The notes: generated by a model from the letters alone, not told the origin. Positions 7,322 to 16,732 are shown, numbered from the stretch's first letter. The stretch is 64,000 nucleotides of DNA from Polyangiaceae bacterium (GCA_015075635.1 JABTUA010000002.1:1988708-2052707), one strand, 5' to 3'. Numbers and translations: made by a program.

Positions 7322-8745
7322 AGGTGCAGCGGGTTGTCGGGGTTCTGAGGCGGAGGAGGCGGTGGCGCCGCGCTTGGCTTGGGCGAGGGTACAGCGCTCG
7401 GCACGGGAGCGCCGACCCTCGCCCCACCGACCACTGCCTTGTGCCTGGGGGCGCGCGGGCCTGCATCGACGCTCGGGGCTTCGTTCGCTGGAGTGACGAC
7501 TGGGGCAGCCGGCCGCTCGCGGGCGGCCTCGGGTTGCGCCGGCGCGGGCGCCGTGACGGGTGGCGCCGCGACCGCCGGGCTCGAAGCCAGCTCGGGGCCG
7601 GTCTGGGAGAATCGCCAGGCCACGACCGCACCCGCGGCGGAGAGCACGGCCAGCGCGGCGAACAGCAGGGCGCGCGAACGGCGCTGAGGAGAGGCAGCGG
7701 GCTCTGGCGCCGGCCGCGCCGAGGTCGCCACGGGCGCGTGCGACTCGCCGAGATCGGGGAAGCTGTCGCGCCCGGCGTGCGGGTCGAGCATCGTGATGGC
7801 CTCCGCGGAGATGCGCGGCAGGTCGGGGATGGTGATGCGCGGTTGTGACGAGGTGTGCAGGGGCGGCGGCGCCCAGGAGCCCTCGGCGCCGAACCCCTTC
7901 AGGGCCTCCGCGAGCTCGACCACCGTTTGAAAGCGGCGAGCGGGATCCTTCTCGAGCGCGCGCATGATGGCGTCGGCGAGCCCTCGGCTCATTTCCGGCC
8001 GGAGCTCGCTCGGGTTCGTCGGTGCGTCCGCCGTGATGGCCGCGATCACCGCGGCCGGGCCGTCCCCGTCGAAGGGGGGGCGCCCCGTCGTCAGCTCGTA
8101 CAGGATCACGCCGAGCGACCAGACGTCCGAGCGCCGGTCGGCAACCCGGGCGGAGCGGATCTGCTCCGGCGACATGTAGAGCGGTGTCCCGAGCGACGAG
8201 CGGGTGAGCGTGACCGAGTCGGGCTCTTCTTGCGTGATCTTCGAGATGCCGAAGTCGAGCAGCTTGACCACGCGCTCGTCGCCGTCGTCCGTCAGGAACA
8301 GGTTGTGCGGCTTGAGATCGCGGTGAACGATGCCGAGGGCGTGCGCCTCCGCCACGGCGGAGCAAGCCTGGAGCACATAGCCCACCGCCTCGGCCAGGGG
8401 CAGGCGTCCTCTCTGAGTGAGCTCGAAGTCGAGATCGACGCCTTCGAGGTACTCCATGACCAAGAACGGTGTGCCGTCCGCGAGCACGTCGACGTCACTG
8501 ACCCGGGCGACGTTGTGGCTCTTGAGCTTCGCCGCCAGGCGCGCCTCGCGCTCGAACCGCGCCACGACCTCGGGGTTCTTCCGCTCGGCCTCGCGCAGGA
8601 CCTTGATGGCCACGCGCTGGCCAAGGCGGTCGTGGCGACCCTCGTAGACCACCCCCATGCCGCCCTCGCCGATCACCCGCAGGATCGTGTACTTGCCGGC
8701 GAGCTTGTCGCCGGCCACAGGCAGCTTGCCCAATCCCTCCGTCAC
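7318..8745 (-). CDS. Membrane-anchored Ser/Thr protein kinase (PknB type)
   Basis: 475 residues from the GTG at 8745. A GTG at 8838 would add 31 residues and overlap the upstream gene; no start has a strong ribosome site, and 8745 gives the usual short leader before the kinase fold. Visible motifs: glycine loop GEGGMGVV (26-33), Lys48 in VAIKVL, HRDLKPHN with Asp143, DFG with Asp164, and MSPEQIRS after the activation loop. After the catalytic domain come a Ser/Pro-rich segment, one membrane helix (ALLFAALAVLSAAGAVVAW) and a Pro/Ala-rich tail outside. All catalytic residues are present, so it should be active. It is the first gene of the operon that runs to the arrestin-like gene. Confidence 0.93.
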   Translation of the reverse strand: MTEGLGKLPVAGDKLAGKYTILRVIGEGGMGVVYEGRHDRLGQRVAIKVLREAERKNPEVVARFEREARLAAKLKSHNVARVSDVDVLADGTPFLVMEYLEGVDLDFELTQRGRLPLAEAVGYVLQACSAVAEAHALGIVHRDLKPHNLFLTDDGDERVVKLLDFGISKITQEEPDSVTLTRSSLGTPLYMSPEQIRSARVADRRSDVWSLGVILYELTTGRPPFDGDGPAAVIAAITADAPTNPSELRPEMSRGLADAIMRALEKDPARRFQTVVELAEALKGFGAEGSWAPPPLHTSSQPRITIPDLPRISAEAITMLDPHAGRDSFPDLGESHAPVATSARPAPEPAASPQRRSRALLFAALAVLSAAGAVVAWRFSQTGPELASSPAVAAPPVTAPAPAQPEAARERPAAPVVTPANEAPSVDAGPRAPRHKAVVGGARVGAPVPSAVPSPKPSAAPPPPPPQNPDNPLHL

Positions 8746-8807
8746 GTAAGTCTCGAAATGATACTCCGGTGGCCGGTCCGGTGGCCTACGGAATTTCAAC
8801 GGAGGCG

Positions 8808-10211
8808 TCAGGGGGACCGGGCGAGGGCACCCAGGCACTCGTAGGCGGCGTATTTGTAGCTCTCCGCCAGTGTCGGATAGTTGAATACCATTTCGATGAA
8901 GAGATCGACTTGCGCGTCGCAGTGCAGCGCGGTCTGCCCGATGTGCACCAGCTCCGTGGCCCGCTCGCCGATGACGTGGACGCCGACCACGCGGCGGCTG
9001 CCGCGCTCGACGACCAGCTTCGTGATGCCCTCGACGTCTCCGGTGATCTGCCCGCGGGCGTTGTTGCGGTAGAGCGCCCGGCCCACCACCACGTCCATGC
9101 CCTTCACTCGGGCGCTCTGCTCGGTCTCGCCGACCGAGCTGACCTCGGGGATGGTGTAGATGCCGTAGGGCACGATCTCGGCGACGGCCTGCTTGTAGTC
9201 GAAGCCGAAGGCCTTGCAGACCGCGACCCTGCCCTGCTCCATGCTGGCGGAGGCGAGCGCGGGGAACCCTATCACGTCACCCGCAGCGAGCACGTTGGGC
9301 ACGCTCGTACGGTAGGTCGCGTCCACCTGCAGGTATCCGCGGGCGTTGGGGGTCACTCCGATGCGGTCCAGGCCCAGGCTCTCGGTGTTGCCGATGCGGC
9401 CGGCGGCGAATAGCAGGTACTCGGTCTCCAGGCGCTCGGCGCCGAGATCCGCGACGATGACCGAGCCTTCGCGCGCGACGCGATTCCAGCGCTGGCCGAG
9501 CACGATGCGGATGCCCAGGTTGCCCATCGCCTCGCGTAGCCGCTCGACGATTTCCGCGTCCAAGAACGGCAAGATGTCGGGGCGAGCATCCACCAGCGTC
9601 ACCTTCACGCCCAGGGCAGCGAACATGCAGGCGTACTCGCAACCGATCACACCGCCACCCAATATGGCGAGGGACGCCGGCAGCTTCTCGATGCCGAGGA
9701 TCTCGTCGCTGTCGTCGATGCCCGGATCGGTGAAGTCGATGTCGCTCGGACGGTGCGGGCGCGAGCCGGTGGCGATCAGCACGAAGTCGCCGTGAAGCCG
9801 CCGCGAGCCTTCGGGGCCTTTCACCAGCACGGTGTTGGCGTCCTCGAAGCTGCCGTGGCCCCGGACGTAGGTCACGGTGTGCCGGGCCAGATTCTCTCGG
9901 ATGGTGCGCGAGGCCTGGGCCGCGATGGCGTTCTTGCGGGCGATCAGCGCCGGCACCGTCGCGTCGGAGGCCAGCTCGACGGCCACACCGTACAGGTTGC
10001 GGGCGCGGTACCCCGACACGTAGAGCGCGGTCTCGCGCAGCGTCTTGCTGGGCAGGGTGCCGGTGTGGACGGCGGCGCCGCCCGGCTCGGGCTCGGACTC
10101 CACCACCGCGACCCGCTTGCCGAAGTACGCGGCCTGAGCCGCGCCCTTCTCGCCCGCGGGCCCGGAGCCGATGACGACGAGGTCGAAGTGTTCGGCGCTT
10201 TCGCTCCCCAT
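8808..10211 (-). CDS. sthA: Soluble (Si-specific) NAD(P)+ transhydrogenase
   Basis: 467 residues from the ATG at 10211; an upstream ATG at 10238 is also possible but overlaps the divergent gene's start. The FAD-binding GSGPAG lies at 15-20, and the NAD(P) site GGGVIG is mid-protein. The decisive feature is GTLPSKTLRE where related lipoamide dehydrogenases and glutathione reductases carry a CxxxxC disulfide: both Cys are missing, as in SthA, which moves hydride between NADPH and NAD+ without a disulfide. The dimerisation domain with YTIPEVSSVG and NYPTLAESYK is complete. Cytosolic flavoprotein. It is read divergently from the amidohydrolase; the kinase gene follows on the same strand. Confidence 0.92.
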   Translation of the reverse strand: MGSESAEHFDLVVIGSGPAGEKGAAQAAYFGKRVAVVESEPEPGGAAVHTGTLPSKTLRETALYVSGYRARNLYGVAVELASDATVPALIARKNAIAAQASRTIRENLARHTVTYVRGHGSFEDANTVLVKGPEGSRRLHGDFVLIATGSRPHRPSDIDFTDPGIDDSDEILGIEKLPASLAILGGGVIGCEYACMFAALGVKVTLVDARPDILPFLDAEIVERLREAMGNLGIRIVLGQRWNRVAREGSVIVADLGAERLETEYLLFAAGRIGNTESLGLDRIGVTPNARGYLQVDATYRTSVPNVLAAGDVIGFPALASASMEQGRVAVCKAFGFDYKQAVAEIVPYGIYTIPEVSSVGETEQSARVKGMDVVVGRALYRNNARGQITGDVEGITKLVVERGSRRVVGVHVIGERATELVHIGQTALHCDAQVDLFIEMVFNYPTLAESYKYAAYECLGALARSP

Positions 10212-10236
10212 GCCGACATCGTAGACCGATCGGGAC

Positions 10237-11058
10237 ATGTCCGCCGAGCCCGTCGTCGACGCCTGGATTCAGCACCCCACCCGGGATTTCGTCGCTCACC
10301 CCATGTTCGCCTCGCTCCGGCGCTGGATGGGCGCCGAGGAGCTGCCGTCCAGTATCCCCCTGGAGCTGACCGTCGCGGCGCTCGAGGGCGCAGGGGTCCG
10401 GCACGCGCTGCTCGCGGCTTGGCACGGTCCGGGCGGCGCGCTGATCTCCAACGACGAGGTCGCGAACGCGGTGCGCGCGCGCCCCGACCTGTTCACTGGC
10501 GTGGCGTCGGTCGACCTCGGGCGCCCCATGGACGGCGTGCGCGAGCTCCGGCGAGCGGTGAAGCAACTGGGCATGAAGGCCCTGCGCATCTTGCCCTGGC
10601 TCTGGAACCTGCCGCCGAACGACCGGCGCTACTACCCGCTCTACGCCGAGTGCGTGGAGCTCGGCATTCCGTTCTGTCTTCAGGTCGGCCACACCGGCCC
10701 CCTCGCGCCCTCGGATCCGGGCCGGCCCATCCCCTACCTGGACGAGGTCGCCCTCGAGTTCCCGGAGCTCTCCATCGTCGGCGGTCACATCGGTTACCCC
10801 TGGCACAACGAGATGATCGCGCTCGCGACCAAGTACGAGAACGTCTACATCGACACCAGCGCGTACAAGCCCAAGCGCTTCCCGCCCGAGCTCGTCGCCT
10901 TCCTCCGCAGCCACGGCCGGAAGAAGGTGCTGTTCGGCTCGAACTACCCGATGATCCTGCCGGGGGACTGCTTGGCCCAGCTGGACGAGCTCGGCCTGGA
11001 CGCCGAAGCGCGCCGCGCCTTCCTGAACGACAACGCGGTCAAGGTGTTCCGGCTCTGA
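10237..11058 (+). CDS. Amidohydrolase-2 family metal-dependent hydrolase
   Basis: 273 residues, short for the family. The TIM-barrel signature of amidohydrolase 2 (PF04909 type) is visible in the second half: LQVGHTGP, VGGHIGYPW, YIDTSAYKP, and VLFGSNYPM, with the Asn-Tyr where many relatives have Asp. The N-terminal DxHxH metal motif is reduced to DAWIQHP, so the metal site may be altered or the first His supplied differently. Reaction unknown; relatives decarboxylate or hydrolyse cyclic amides and lactones. The start lies back to back with the transhydrogenase gene, whose longer possible start would overlap it by 2 bp. Confidence 0.85.
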   Translation: MSAEPVVDAWIQHPTRDFVAHPMFASLRRWMGAEELPSSIPLELTVAALEGAGVRHALLAAWHGPGGALISNDEVANAVRARPDLFTGVASVDLGRPMDGVRELRRAVKQLGMKALRILPWLWNLPPNDRRYYPLYAECVELGIPFCLQVGHTGPLAPSDPGRPIPYLDEVALEFPELSIVGGHIGYPWHNEMIALATKYENVYIDTSAYKPKRFPPELVAFLRSHGRKKVLFGSNYPMILPGDCLAQLDELGLDAEARRAFLNDNAVKVFRL

Positions 11059-11086
11059 ACGCTGGACGTTTGGAAATCAGAAATGA

Positions 11087-11292
11087 GCGCCACGGCGCCA
11101 CGGACGCCACGGTTCTCGTCTTGTGGAACCGAGCAGGACCTTCCGTCCTGGATGTCCTGTCAGGTCGGATGACGTGCTGGGACCAGCGCACGGAGGAACA
11201 AGACCATCGCAGCGGGCGACCCGCCCTCGGGTCTGACACCAAGATCTTCTTCTTCCTCTCTTCTTCCGTGGCGTTCGTGGCGTTCGTGGCGC
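11087..11292. repeat. Fold-back repeat with iterated GCGCCACGG units
   Basis: Between the amidohydrolase stop and the esterase start there is an inverted repeat. The left arm (11087-11112) carries three CGCCACGG-type units; the right arm (11266-11292) carries the complement with three CCGTGGCG/TTCGTGGCG units. The outer flanks also resemble each other (GGACGTTTGGA on the left, GGACGTCGGAGA on the reverse complement of the right). The centre contains a small palindrome around AGGACCTTCCGTCCT. It looks like a small non-coding fold-back element of the REP or MITE kind. No ORF inside is convincing. Confidence 0.55.
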
Positions 11293-11357
11293 AAATTCTC
11301 CGACGTCCCCGAGCTCTGCTTTTCCGCGCGGGTGTTCTGCCGTACCTTCCGAGCCCC

Positions 11358-12764
11358 ATGTCGCTCCGTGTCCTGCCCGCGCTCGGCCTCGCCCTCCTCG
11401 CTTCCGCCTGCGGCGGTGACGACTCCGGCGGAGGTAGTGGCGGCAGCGGCGGCGGCGGCACCGGCGGCTCGGGCGGCGGCAGCTCGGATCCGCTGGTGCT
11501 GGTGCCCCCGGTCGCGCTCGCGTCGAGCGCCACGGACTGCCCGGCCGCGTTCCAGAGCGCGCCGGCGAGCGGTCAGCACGGAGGCTTCGACGTCGCCGGT
11601 CAGGCGCGCAGCTTCTACCTGGAGCTGCCCGCGAGCCCTGGGCCCCGCCCGCTGATGGTCGCCTTCAACGGCACCGGCGAGACCGGCAAGCAGATCTACG
11701 ACCGCGCCGACTTGCAGGACTTCGTCGCCGCCGGCTTCATCGTGCTGGCGCCCGACAGCGCCGGCAACGGCACGCTCTGGCCGGTCTGGGACGGCCTGCG
11801 CGCGCCGGAAGACGAGAGCCTGCCCAACGCGGACCTGGAGTATTTCGACCAGCTGGTGAAGTGCGTCGCGTTTCACCACCCGGTGGACGCGAAGCGCATC
11901 TACGTCTCGGGGCACTCCGCCGGCGGCATCTTCACCAACCGCGTCTTGCGCGAGCGCTCGAGCCTGCTCGCCGGTGGTATCCCGGCCTCGGGCATCTTCG
12001 ACTTCACCGCGCCGGAGCCGCCGCCGGTGCTCGACGACGTCGCCGTGCTGGTCACCTGGGGCGGCGACAACGACGCCTGGAGCGGCAGCGCCTCGGGCGT
12101 GACGGTGCCCGAGTTCAATTTCGTCGAGCAAGCCGCGCTCGCGAGCCAGTACTACGAGCAGAAGGTCGAGCAGGCGCACTGCCACGGCAAGAACCTGGGT
12201 CATGCCTGGCTCTCCAAGGCCAACGCGTGGATGATCGACTACCTACTCTTCCACCCCAAGGGTCTGGCCAAGGGGAGCCCCTGGAAGCTCACGGCGCCGG
12301 ACGCCAGTGCCAACTTCCAGTGCAGCGAAGGCGCGGCCACCTTCACCAACCCGAACGAGGTGAGCTGCGGCACCACCCCCACCGCGAAGTGCCAGACCTA
12401 CTGCCAGCTGATCGGCGACTGCGCCGCCGAGAACGCCACCGTCGAGCCGGTGCTGGGCCCGCAGCTCGAGGCGCTGGGCTTCAGCGGCCCGAAGCACACC
12501 GAGTGCAGCGGTTGCCTGACGAAGTGCGAAGCGGACGCGACGGCCGGCGGCGCGGCGGACGCGAGCGTGCTCGATTGCTTTGCCACCGAGGCCGCCGGCG
12601 CCCAATGCGGCGGCGGCATCCCCGGGGCGATGCCTTTCGTGAACGCGACCAACAAGTGCTGCCCAGGGCAGAGCGCGAGCAAGATCTGCGGCACGCTCTG
12701 CACCGCGGTCAACTCCAACGGCGCGGCGTCCGCGCTGTTCGGCGGCTGCGCCGAGTGGAAGTGA
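11358..12764 (+). CDS. Secreted esterase/PHB-depolymerase-like lipoprotein
   Basis: 468 residues. The lipobox LLASAC is followed by a Gly/Ser linker to about residue 45. An alpha/beta-hydrolase domain of the polyhydroxybutyrate depolymerase/feruloyl-esterase (LpqC-like) type follows: FNGTGETG near the oxyanion region, APDSAG, the nucleophile elbow GHSAGG, and a likely catalytic His in LGHAWL. The last 150 residues form a separate Cys-rich domain with about ten Cys, reminiscent of small disulfide-rich substrate-binding modules. The start codon is the Met before the signal peptide; the open frame further upstream is a shadow. It converges on the M3 peptidase gene with 4 bp between stops. It probably cleaves ester bonds of an external polymer; the substrate is not determined. 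Confidence 0.82.
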   Translation: MSLRVLPALGLALLASACGGDDSGGGSGGSGGGGTGGSGGGSSDPLVLVPPVALASSATDCPAAFQSAPASGQHGGFDVAGQARSFYLELPASPGPRPLMVAFNGTGETGKQIYDRADLQDFVAAGFIVLAPDSAGNGTLWPVWDGLRAPEDESLPNADLEYFDQLVKCVAFHHPVDAKRIYVSGHSAGGIFTNRVLRERSSLLAGGIPASGIFDFTAPEPPPVLDDVAVLVTWGGDNDAWSGSASGVTVPEFNFVEQAALASQYYEQKVEQAHCHGKNLGHAWLSKANAWMIDYLLFHPKGLAKGSPWKLTAPDASANFQCSEGAATFTNPNEVSCGTTPTAKCQTYCQLIGDCAAENATVEPVLGPQLEALGFSGPKHTECSGCLTKCEADATAGGAADASVLDCFATEAAGAQCGGGIPGAMPFVNATNKCCPGQSASKICGTLCTAVNSNGAASALFGGCAEWK

Positions 12765-12768
12765 CCGC

Positions 12769-14982
12769 TCAGTTCGTCGGGAAACCGCGCTTTTCGAGCA
12801 GCGCCTTCACGTCCGGATCGCGGCCGCGGAACTGGCGGTAGGCCTCGGCGCGGTCGGTGCCGTTGCCCGGCGCCAGGATGTACTTCCTGAGCTTGTCCGC
12901 CGTCGCCTTGTCGAACACGTTGCCGGCCTCCTCGAACGCCTTGCGGGTGTCCGCGTCCATGACCTCCGACCACAGGTAGCTGTAGTACCCGGCGGAGTAC
13001 GAGTCGCTGGTGAAGAGGTGGTTGAACTGCGGCACGCGGTGGCGCATCGCCACTTCCCTGGGCGCGCCGATCTTCTGCATGGTCTCGCGCTCGAAGGCGT
13101 CCGGATCGACGACGCCGTCGGCCTTGGTGTGGAGCTCCATGTCGACGATGGCCGCCGACAGGTACTCGACGGTGGTGTAGCCCGTGTTGAACTTGCGGGA
13201 CGCCATCACCTTGTCCACCAGCGCCTGCGGCATGGGCTTGCCCGTCTCGGCGTGCTTGGCGAAGCGGTCGAGCACCGGCCGGGTCAGGACCCACATCTCG
13301 TGCACCTGGGACGGGTACTCGACGAAGTCGCGAGGTGTGGAGGCGAGACCGGGGTAGTTCACCTCCGAGAGCAGGCCGTGCAGCGCGTGCCCGAACTCGT
13401 GGAACAGCGTCTGCGCGTCGTCCAGCGAGATGAGCACGGGCTTCCCGGCCTCTCCCGCCACGAAGTTGTTGTTGTTGGACGTGATGGGGGTGAGCACCTT
13501 GCCGGTGAAGGTCTCGTGCCCCTGGTAACCGGAGGCCCAGGCGCCGGACCGCTTGTGCTGCCGCGCGAAGTAGTCTCCGTAGAACAGACCGACGTATTTG
13601 CCGCTGGCCTTGTCCTTCACCTCCCAGACCCGGACGTCGGGGCGGAAGACCGGGACCTTGCCGGGGATCTCCGTGAAGCTCAGGCCGTAGAGCTCTCCAG
13701 CCATCCAGAAGGCGGCCTGGATCATGTTGTTCAGCTCGAAGTACGGCTTCAGCTCTGCCTGATCGAGGGCGTACTTCGCCTTGCGCACCTTCTCCGCGTA
13801 GTAGAGGTAGTCCCAGGGCTCGAACACCTGCACCTTGTCCTTCTTGGCCAGGGCGCTCATGTCCGCGACTTCTTCCTTGACCCGAGCGACCGCAGCCGGC
13901 CAGACCCGCAGCATCAGCTCGCTCGCCTTCTTCGGGTCCTTGGCCATGGTGTCGGACATGCGCCAATGGGCGTGGGAGGCGTAGCCCAGCAGCGCCGCGC
14001 GCTCGGCCCGGAGCTTCACGATCTTGGCGATGGTGGCGTTGGTGTCGTTCTTGTCGCCGTTGTCGCCGCGGTTCTTGAACGCCTTCCAGACCTTCTCGCG
14101 CAGATCGCGCCGCGCGGACGAGGTCAGGAACGGATCGACGCTGGAGCGCGTGTTGACCACGGCCCACTTGCCCTCGAGCTTCTTCTCCTTCGCCGCGGCC
14201 TGGTAGCTCTGGCGCAGCGAGTCCGGCAGGCCGGCGAGGTCTTCCTTCTTCTCCAGCACGATCCAGGTGTCCTCGTCGGCGAGCACCTTGTTGCCGAAGT
14301 CGGTGTAGAGGACGGCGAGCTCCTGGTTGATCTCGCCCATGCGCTTCTTCTGCTCGGCGCTGAGCTTGGCGCCGGCGCGCACGTAGTTGTCGTAGACCCG
14401 CTCGACCAGGCGCCTCTGCTCCGCCGTGAGCCCCGCGGCGTTCCGGGCCGCGTGGACCGCCGAGATCCGCGCGAAGAGCTGCTCGTTGAAGGTGATCTTG
14501 TCGTAGGCCTCGGTGATCCTCGGCGACCACTCGCGGTCGACGGCCTGCACCTCGGGGGTGTTCAGGTTGCCGGAGAGAACGCTGAACAGCGTCTCCGCGC
14601 GGCTCTGATGCCGGCCGGCGTCCTCCAGCGCCCGAAGCGTGTTGTCGAAGCTCGCAGGCTCCGGGTTCTTGGCGATGGCGTCCACCTCGGCCAAGAGCAG
14701 CGCGATCCCGGCCTCGAAGGCCTTGGGAAAGTGCTCGGCCTTCGCCTTGTCCCAGGGCGGCACGCCACCGTAGGGCCCGCTCCACACCGCGAGCATCGGA
14801 TCCTGGTCGGCCGCCTTGCGCAGCCGCGCGACCTCGGCGAGAGCTGCACGGTGGAGATCTGCTGCTGGGTTCACTTTTGCCTCGGCGGGCGTGGGGTTTT
14901 CGGGAGGGAGCGCGCTCTGGGTCGGACCACAGCCGAGGGCCAGGCCCAGCGCGAGCGAGGGGATCATGAGACGGCGCGACAT
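12769..14982 (-). CDS. M3-family zinc oligopeptidase (Dcp/OpdA type), lipoprotein
   Basis: 737 residues. The ATG at 14982 gives a signal peptide with lipobox ALGLALGC, so this M3 enzyme is predicted to be membrane-anchored outside the cytoplasm; most M3 enzymes are cytosolic. The zinc motif HEFGH is at residues 528-532, with the downstream helix typical of thimet oligopeptidase/peptidyl-dipeptidase Dcp, and the C-terminal SDSYSAGYYSYLWSEV region matches the family. Length is normal for the family. It should cleave short peptides, perhaps from predation or wall turnover. It is 29 bp upstream of nothing on its strand except the esterase's convergent end, so it is probably monocistronic. Confidence 0.93.
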   Translation of the reverse strand: MSRRLMIPSLALGLALGCGPTQSALPPENPTPAEAKVNPAADLHRAALAEVARLRKAADQDPMLAVWSGPYGGVPPWDKAKAEHFPKAFEAGIALLLAEVDAIAKNPEPASFDNTLRALEDAGRHQSRAETLFSVLSGNLNTPEVQAVDREWSPRITEAYDKITFNEQLFARISAVHAARNAAGLTAEQRRLVERVYDNYVRAGAKLSAEQKKRMGEINQELAVLYTDFGNKVLADEDTWIVLEKKEDLAGLPDSLRQSYQAAAKEKKLEGKWAVVNTRSSVDPFLTSSARRDLREKVWKAFKNRGDNGDKNDTNATIAKIVKLRAERAALLGYASHAHWRMSDTMAKDPKKASELMLRVWPAAVARVKEEVADMSALAKKDKVQVFEPWDYLYYAEKVRKAKYALDQAELKPYFELNNMIQAAFWMAGELYGLSFTEIPGKVPVFRPDVRVWEVKDKASGKYVGLFYGDYFARQHKRSGAWASGYQGHETFTGKVLTPITSNNNNFVAGEAGKPVLISLDDAQTLFHEFGHALHGLLSEVNYPGLASTPRDFVEYPSQVHEMWVLTRPVLDRFAKHAETGKPMPQALVDKVMASRKFNTGYTTVEYLSAAIVDMELHTKADGVVDPDAFERETMQKIGAPREVAMRHRVPQFNHLFTSDSYSAGYYSYLWSEVMDADTRKAFEEAGNVFDKATADKLRKYILAPGNGTDRAEAYRQFRGRDPDVKALLEKRGFPTN

Positions 14983-15011
14983 GTCGGCCGAATACCACAG
15001 CGAAGGTCGAC

Positions 15012-15290
15012 TTAGAGCACGTTCGCGAGCTTCATCGCGTAGAGCACGAGCAAGAGGCCGAGCGACACCACGAACAGGGCCACCGCGGCCTTGCGTTTCC
15101 GCGGGTTGAAGGTGGCGTCGCCGAAGGCGTTCTCCGGATCGTGCCGACCCAGGGCCTTCGCGGCACGGACGCGCACGTCCTGAGCCTGGACCAGTCGCTC
15201 GTCGTGGCACGCCCTGCAGATCGGGCCGTCAGCCGTCATCGCGGCCTGGTCGGCGGGCGTGTCCTTGCCGCAGTCCGCGCAGCTGGGCAT
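15012..15290 (-). CDS. Small zinc-ribbon membrane protein
   Basis: 92 residues. The N-terminus has two CxxC knuckles (CADCGK and CRACHD), consistent with one zinc ribbon. A charged middle and a single C-terminal membrane helix (VALFVVSLGLLLVLYAMKL) follow. No family can be named. Its ATG overlaps the stop of the DUF362 gene as TGATG (15288-15292), so the two are almost certainly translated together. It may be a membrane partner or a redox/metal sensor for the DUF362 protein; that is inference from the coupling only. Confidence 0.75.
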   Translation of the reverse strand: MPSCADCGKDTPADQAAMTADGPICRACHDERLVQAQDVRVRAAKALGRHDPENAFGDATFNPRKRKAAVALFVVSLGLLLVLYAMKLANVL

Positions 15291-16576
15291 CAGAGCTCAG
15301 CCTGCGCGGCGCGACGCTTGCGCGCCTGGATCTCCGGGCTCTCCGCCACGGCCATGCCGACCAGGCGGAAGCCCTCGGCGAAGTGTTTGAGCCCGGTGCG
15401 CACCAGCTCCGGGTGCTCCGCGCCGACGTCGGGGTAGCCCAGACCGGCCGCGTCCGGCTGCACCTTGCCCCAGTTGGCGAAGAGCCGGCCCCAGTCGCTG
15501 CGCAGCGTCTCTTCCACGCGCGCCTTGCCGTAGTACGGGTACCAGAACAGATCGTGGTAGGCGACGCTCGCCACGTAGGCCCAGGGCGCGAGCCAGGTCT
15601 TGAGCGACCACTCCACCGGCTTCTTCAGTGGGCCCCAGTAGATGCGGTGCTGGTTCCGGCTGGCGAAGGTCATCTGCTTGAAGGGGCCGTCGAAGTGCCA
15701 GTTCTCCTTGGCCGCGTCGGCGTCGCCGACGATCTCGATGTCCCGCGGATCACCGACGCCGAGCCCCTGCTCGTGGGCCAGGCGCACGAACTTGAGGTCC
15801 CGCATCGGGTCCATGCCCATCAGCTTGGCGGCGACTGCGTCGATGGCGACCTGGTCGCTGCTGGCGAGCAGCACGTTCTTCACGTGGGGCACCATGCAGC
15901 GCGGACCGGGGCCGTCTCCGGCGAAGGTGCCGTCCATCACCGCGAACACGCCGCGGTGGATCTTCTTCTGGATCATCAGCAGGTCGACCAAGGTCTCGTG
16001 GATGACCGGGTGCGTCCAGTGGCGGTGCTCGTTCAAGAGGCCGCCGAAGGCGTTCTTCATCGCGCCCGTGGTGGTGGTGAAGATGTGGGTCTTCACCGTG
16101 GGCAGGTGGATGATGTTCTCGCCGATGAAGCGCTTCGGGATGCTGAAGCCCTTCGGGTAGACCTCGTTCAGGCACAGGAACTTCTTGGTCAGATCGCCGA
16201 CGGCGTCGCGCACGTCGATCCACTCTTCGCCCTCGTACAGGTGCACGTTGCGCAGGCCGTGGGCCTCGACCACGTCCACCTGCTTGTTCTCGCGCTCACC
16301 CAGGTGGGCGTCGATGACCACGGTGCGGTTGTGGCAGGCGTGGATCAGCTCGCTCTTGTAGCCGTCCTGCTTCATGGCGCGGATGACGCCCTCGAGCTGC
16401 CAGGGGGTGGTGGACGAGCCGGGGTAGAAGAAGTGCCAGGAGATGTTGACCTTCAGGCCGGTGTCCGCGGTCTTGTCGACCACCTCCTGGTAGCCCGCCA
16501 GGTTCATCAGGCGGTGGTAGTCCTCGAGGACGGTCTTTGGCGAAGTGCGGACGATTGCGACCTTGGAAGTAGCCAT
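15290..16576 (-). CDS. DUF362-domain protein
   Basis: 428 residues from the ATG at 16576 (MATSKVAIVRT). The DUF362 pattern is clear: VAIVRTSPKTVLEDY at the start, NIIHLPTVKTHIFTTTTGAMKNAFGGLL in the middle, and later DQVAIDAVAAKLMGMDP with the GDG-GP turn. DUF362 proteins are often joined to ferredoxin domains; here no CxxCxxC cluster is present, so this is the stand-alone form. Biochemical role unknown in the family at large. No signal peptide is visible. It leads a two-gene unit with the zinc-ribbon membrane protein and is divergent from the AgmX-like lipoprotein across a 156-bp gap that should contain both promoters. Confidence 0.85.
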   Translation of the reverse strand: MATSKVAIVRTSPKTVLEDYHRLMNLAGYQEVVDKTADTGLKVNISWHFFYPGSSTTPWQLEGVIRAMKQDGYKSELIHACHNRTVVIDAHLGERENKQVDVVEAHGLRNVHLYEGEEWIDVRDAVGDLTKKFLCLNEVYPKGFSIPKRFIGENIIHLPTVKTHIFTTTTGAMKNAFGGLLNEHRHWTHPVIHETLVDLLMIQKKIHRGVFAVMDGTFAGDGPGPRCMVPHVKNVLLASSDQVAIDAVAAKLMGMDPMRDLKFVRLAHEQGLGVGDPRDIEIVGDADAAKENWHFDGPFKQMTFASRNQHRIYWGPLKKPVEWSLKTWLAPWAYVASVAYHDLFWYPYYGKARVEETLRSDWGRLFANWGKVQPDAAGLGYPDVGAEHPELVRTGLKHFAEGFRLVGMAVAESPEIQARKRRAAQAEL

Positions 16577-16732
16577 GACGCGGGGTATGTGCCGCTTTTT
16601 CGCCCGCTCGCCAAGGGCTGGATCCCGCCTGCACCAAAGCTCCAAACGCCCTGCACCTTGGGACGGCAAAAACGCCGCGATTTCCCGCTTTCGTGCAAGA
16701 CCCCGGCCGGGGCGTGTCAGTGGGACGACGGC

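Noticed and set aside
5619..7631. 670-residue minus-strand frame overlapping the propeller and PEGA genes
   Set aside because: Other-frame shadow rich in Arg/Gly repeats; the real genes in this span have signal peptides, domains and coupled starts.
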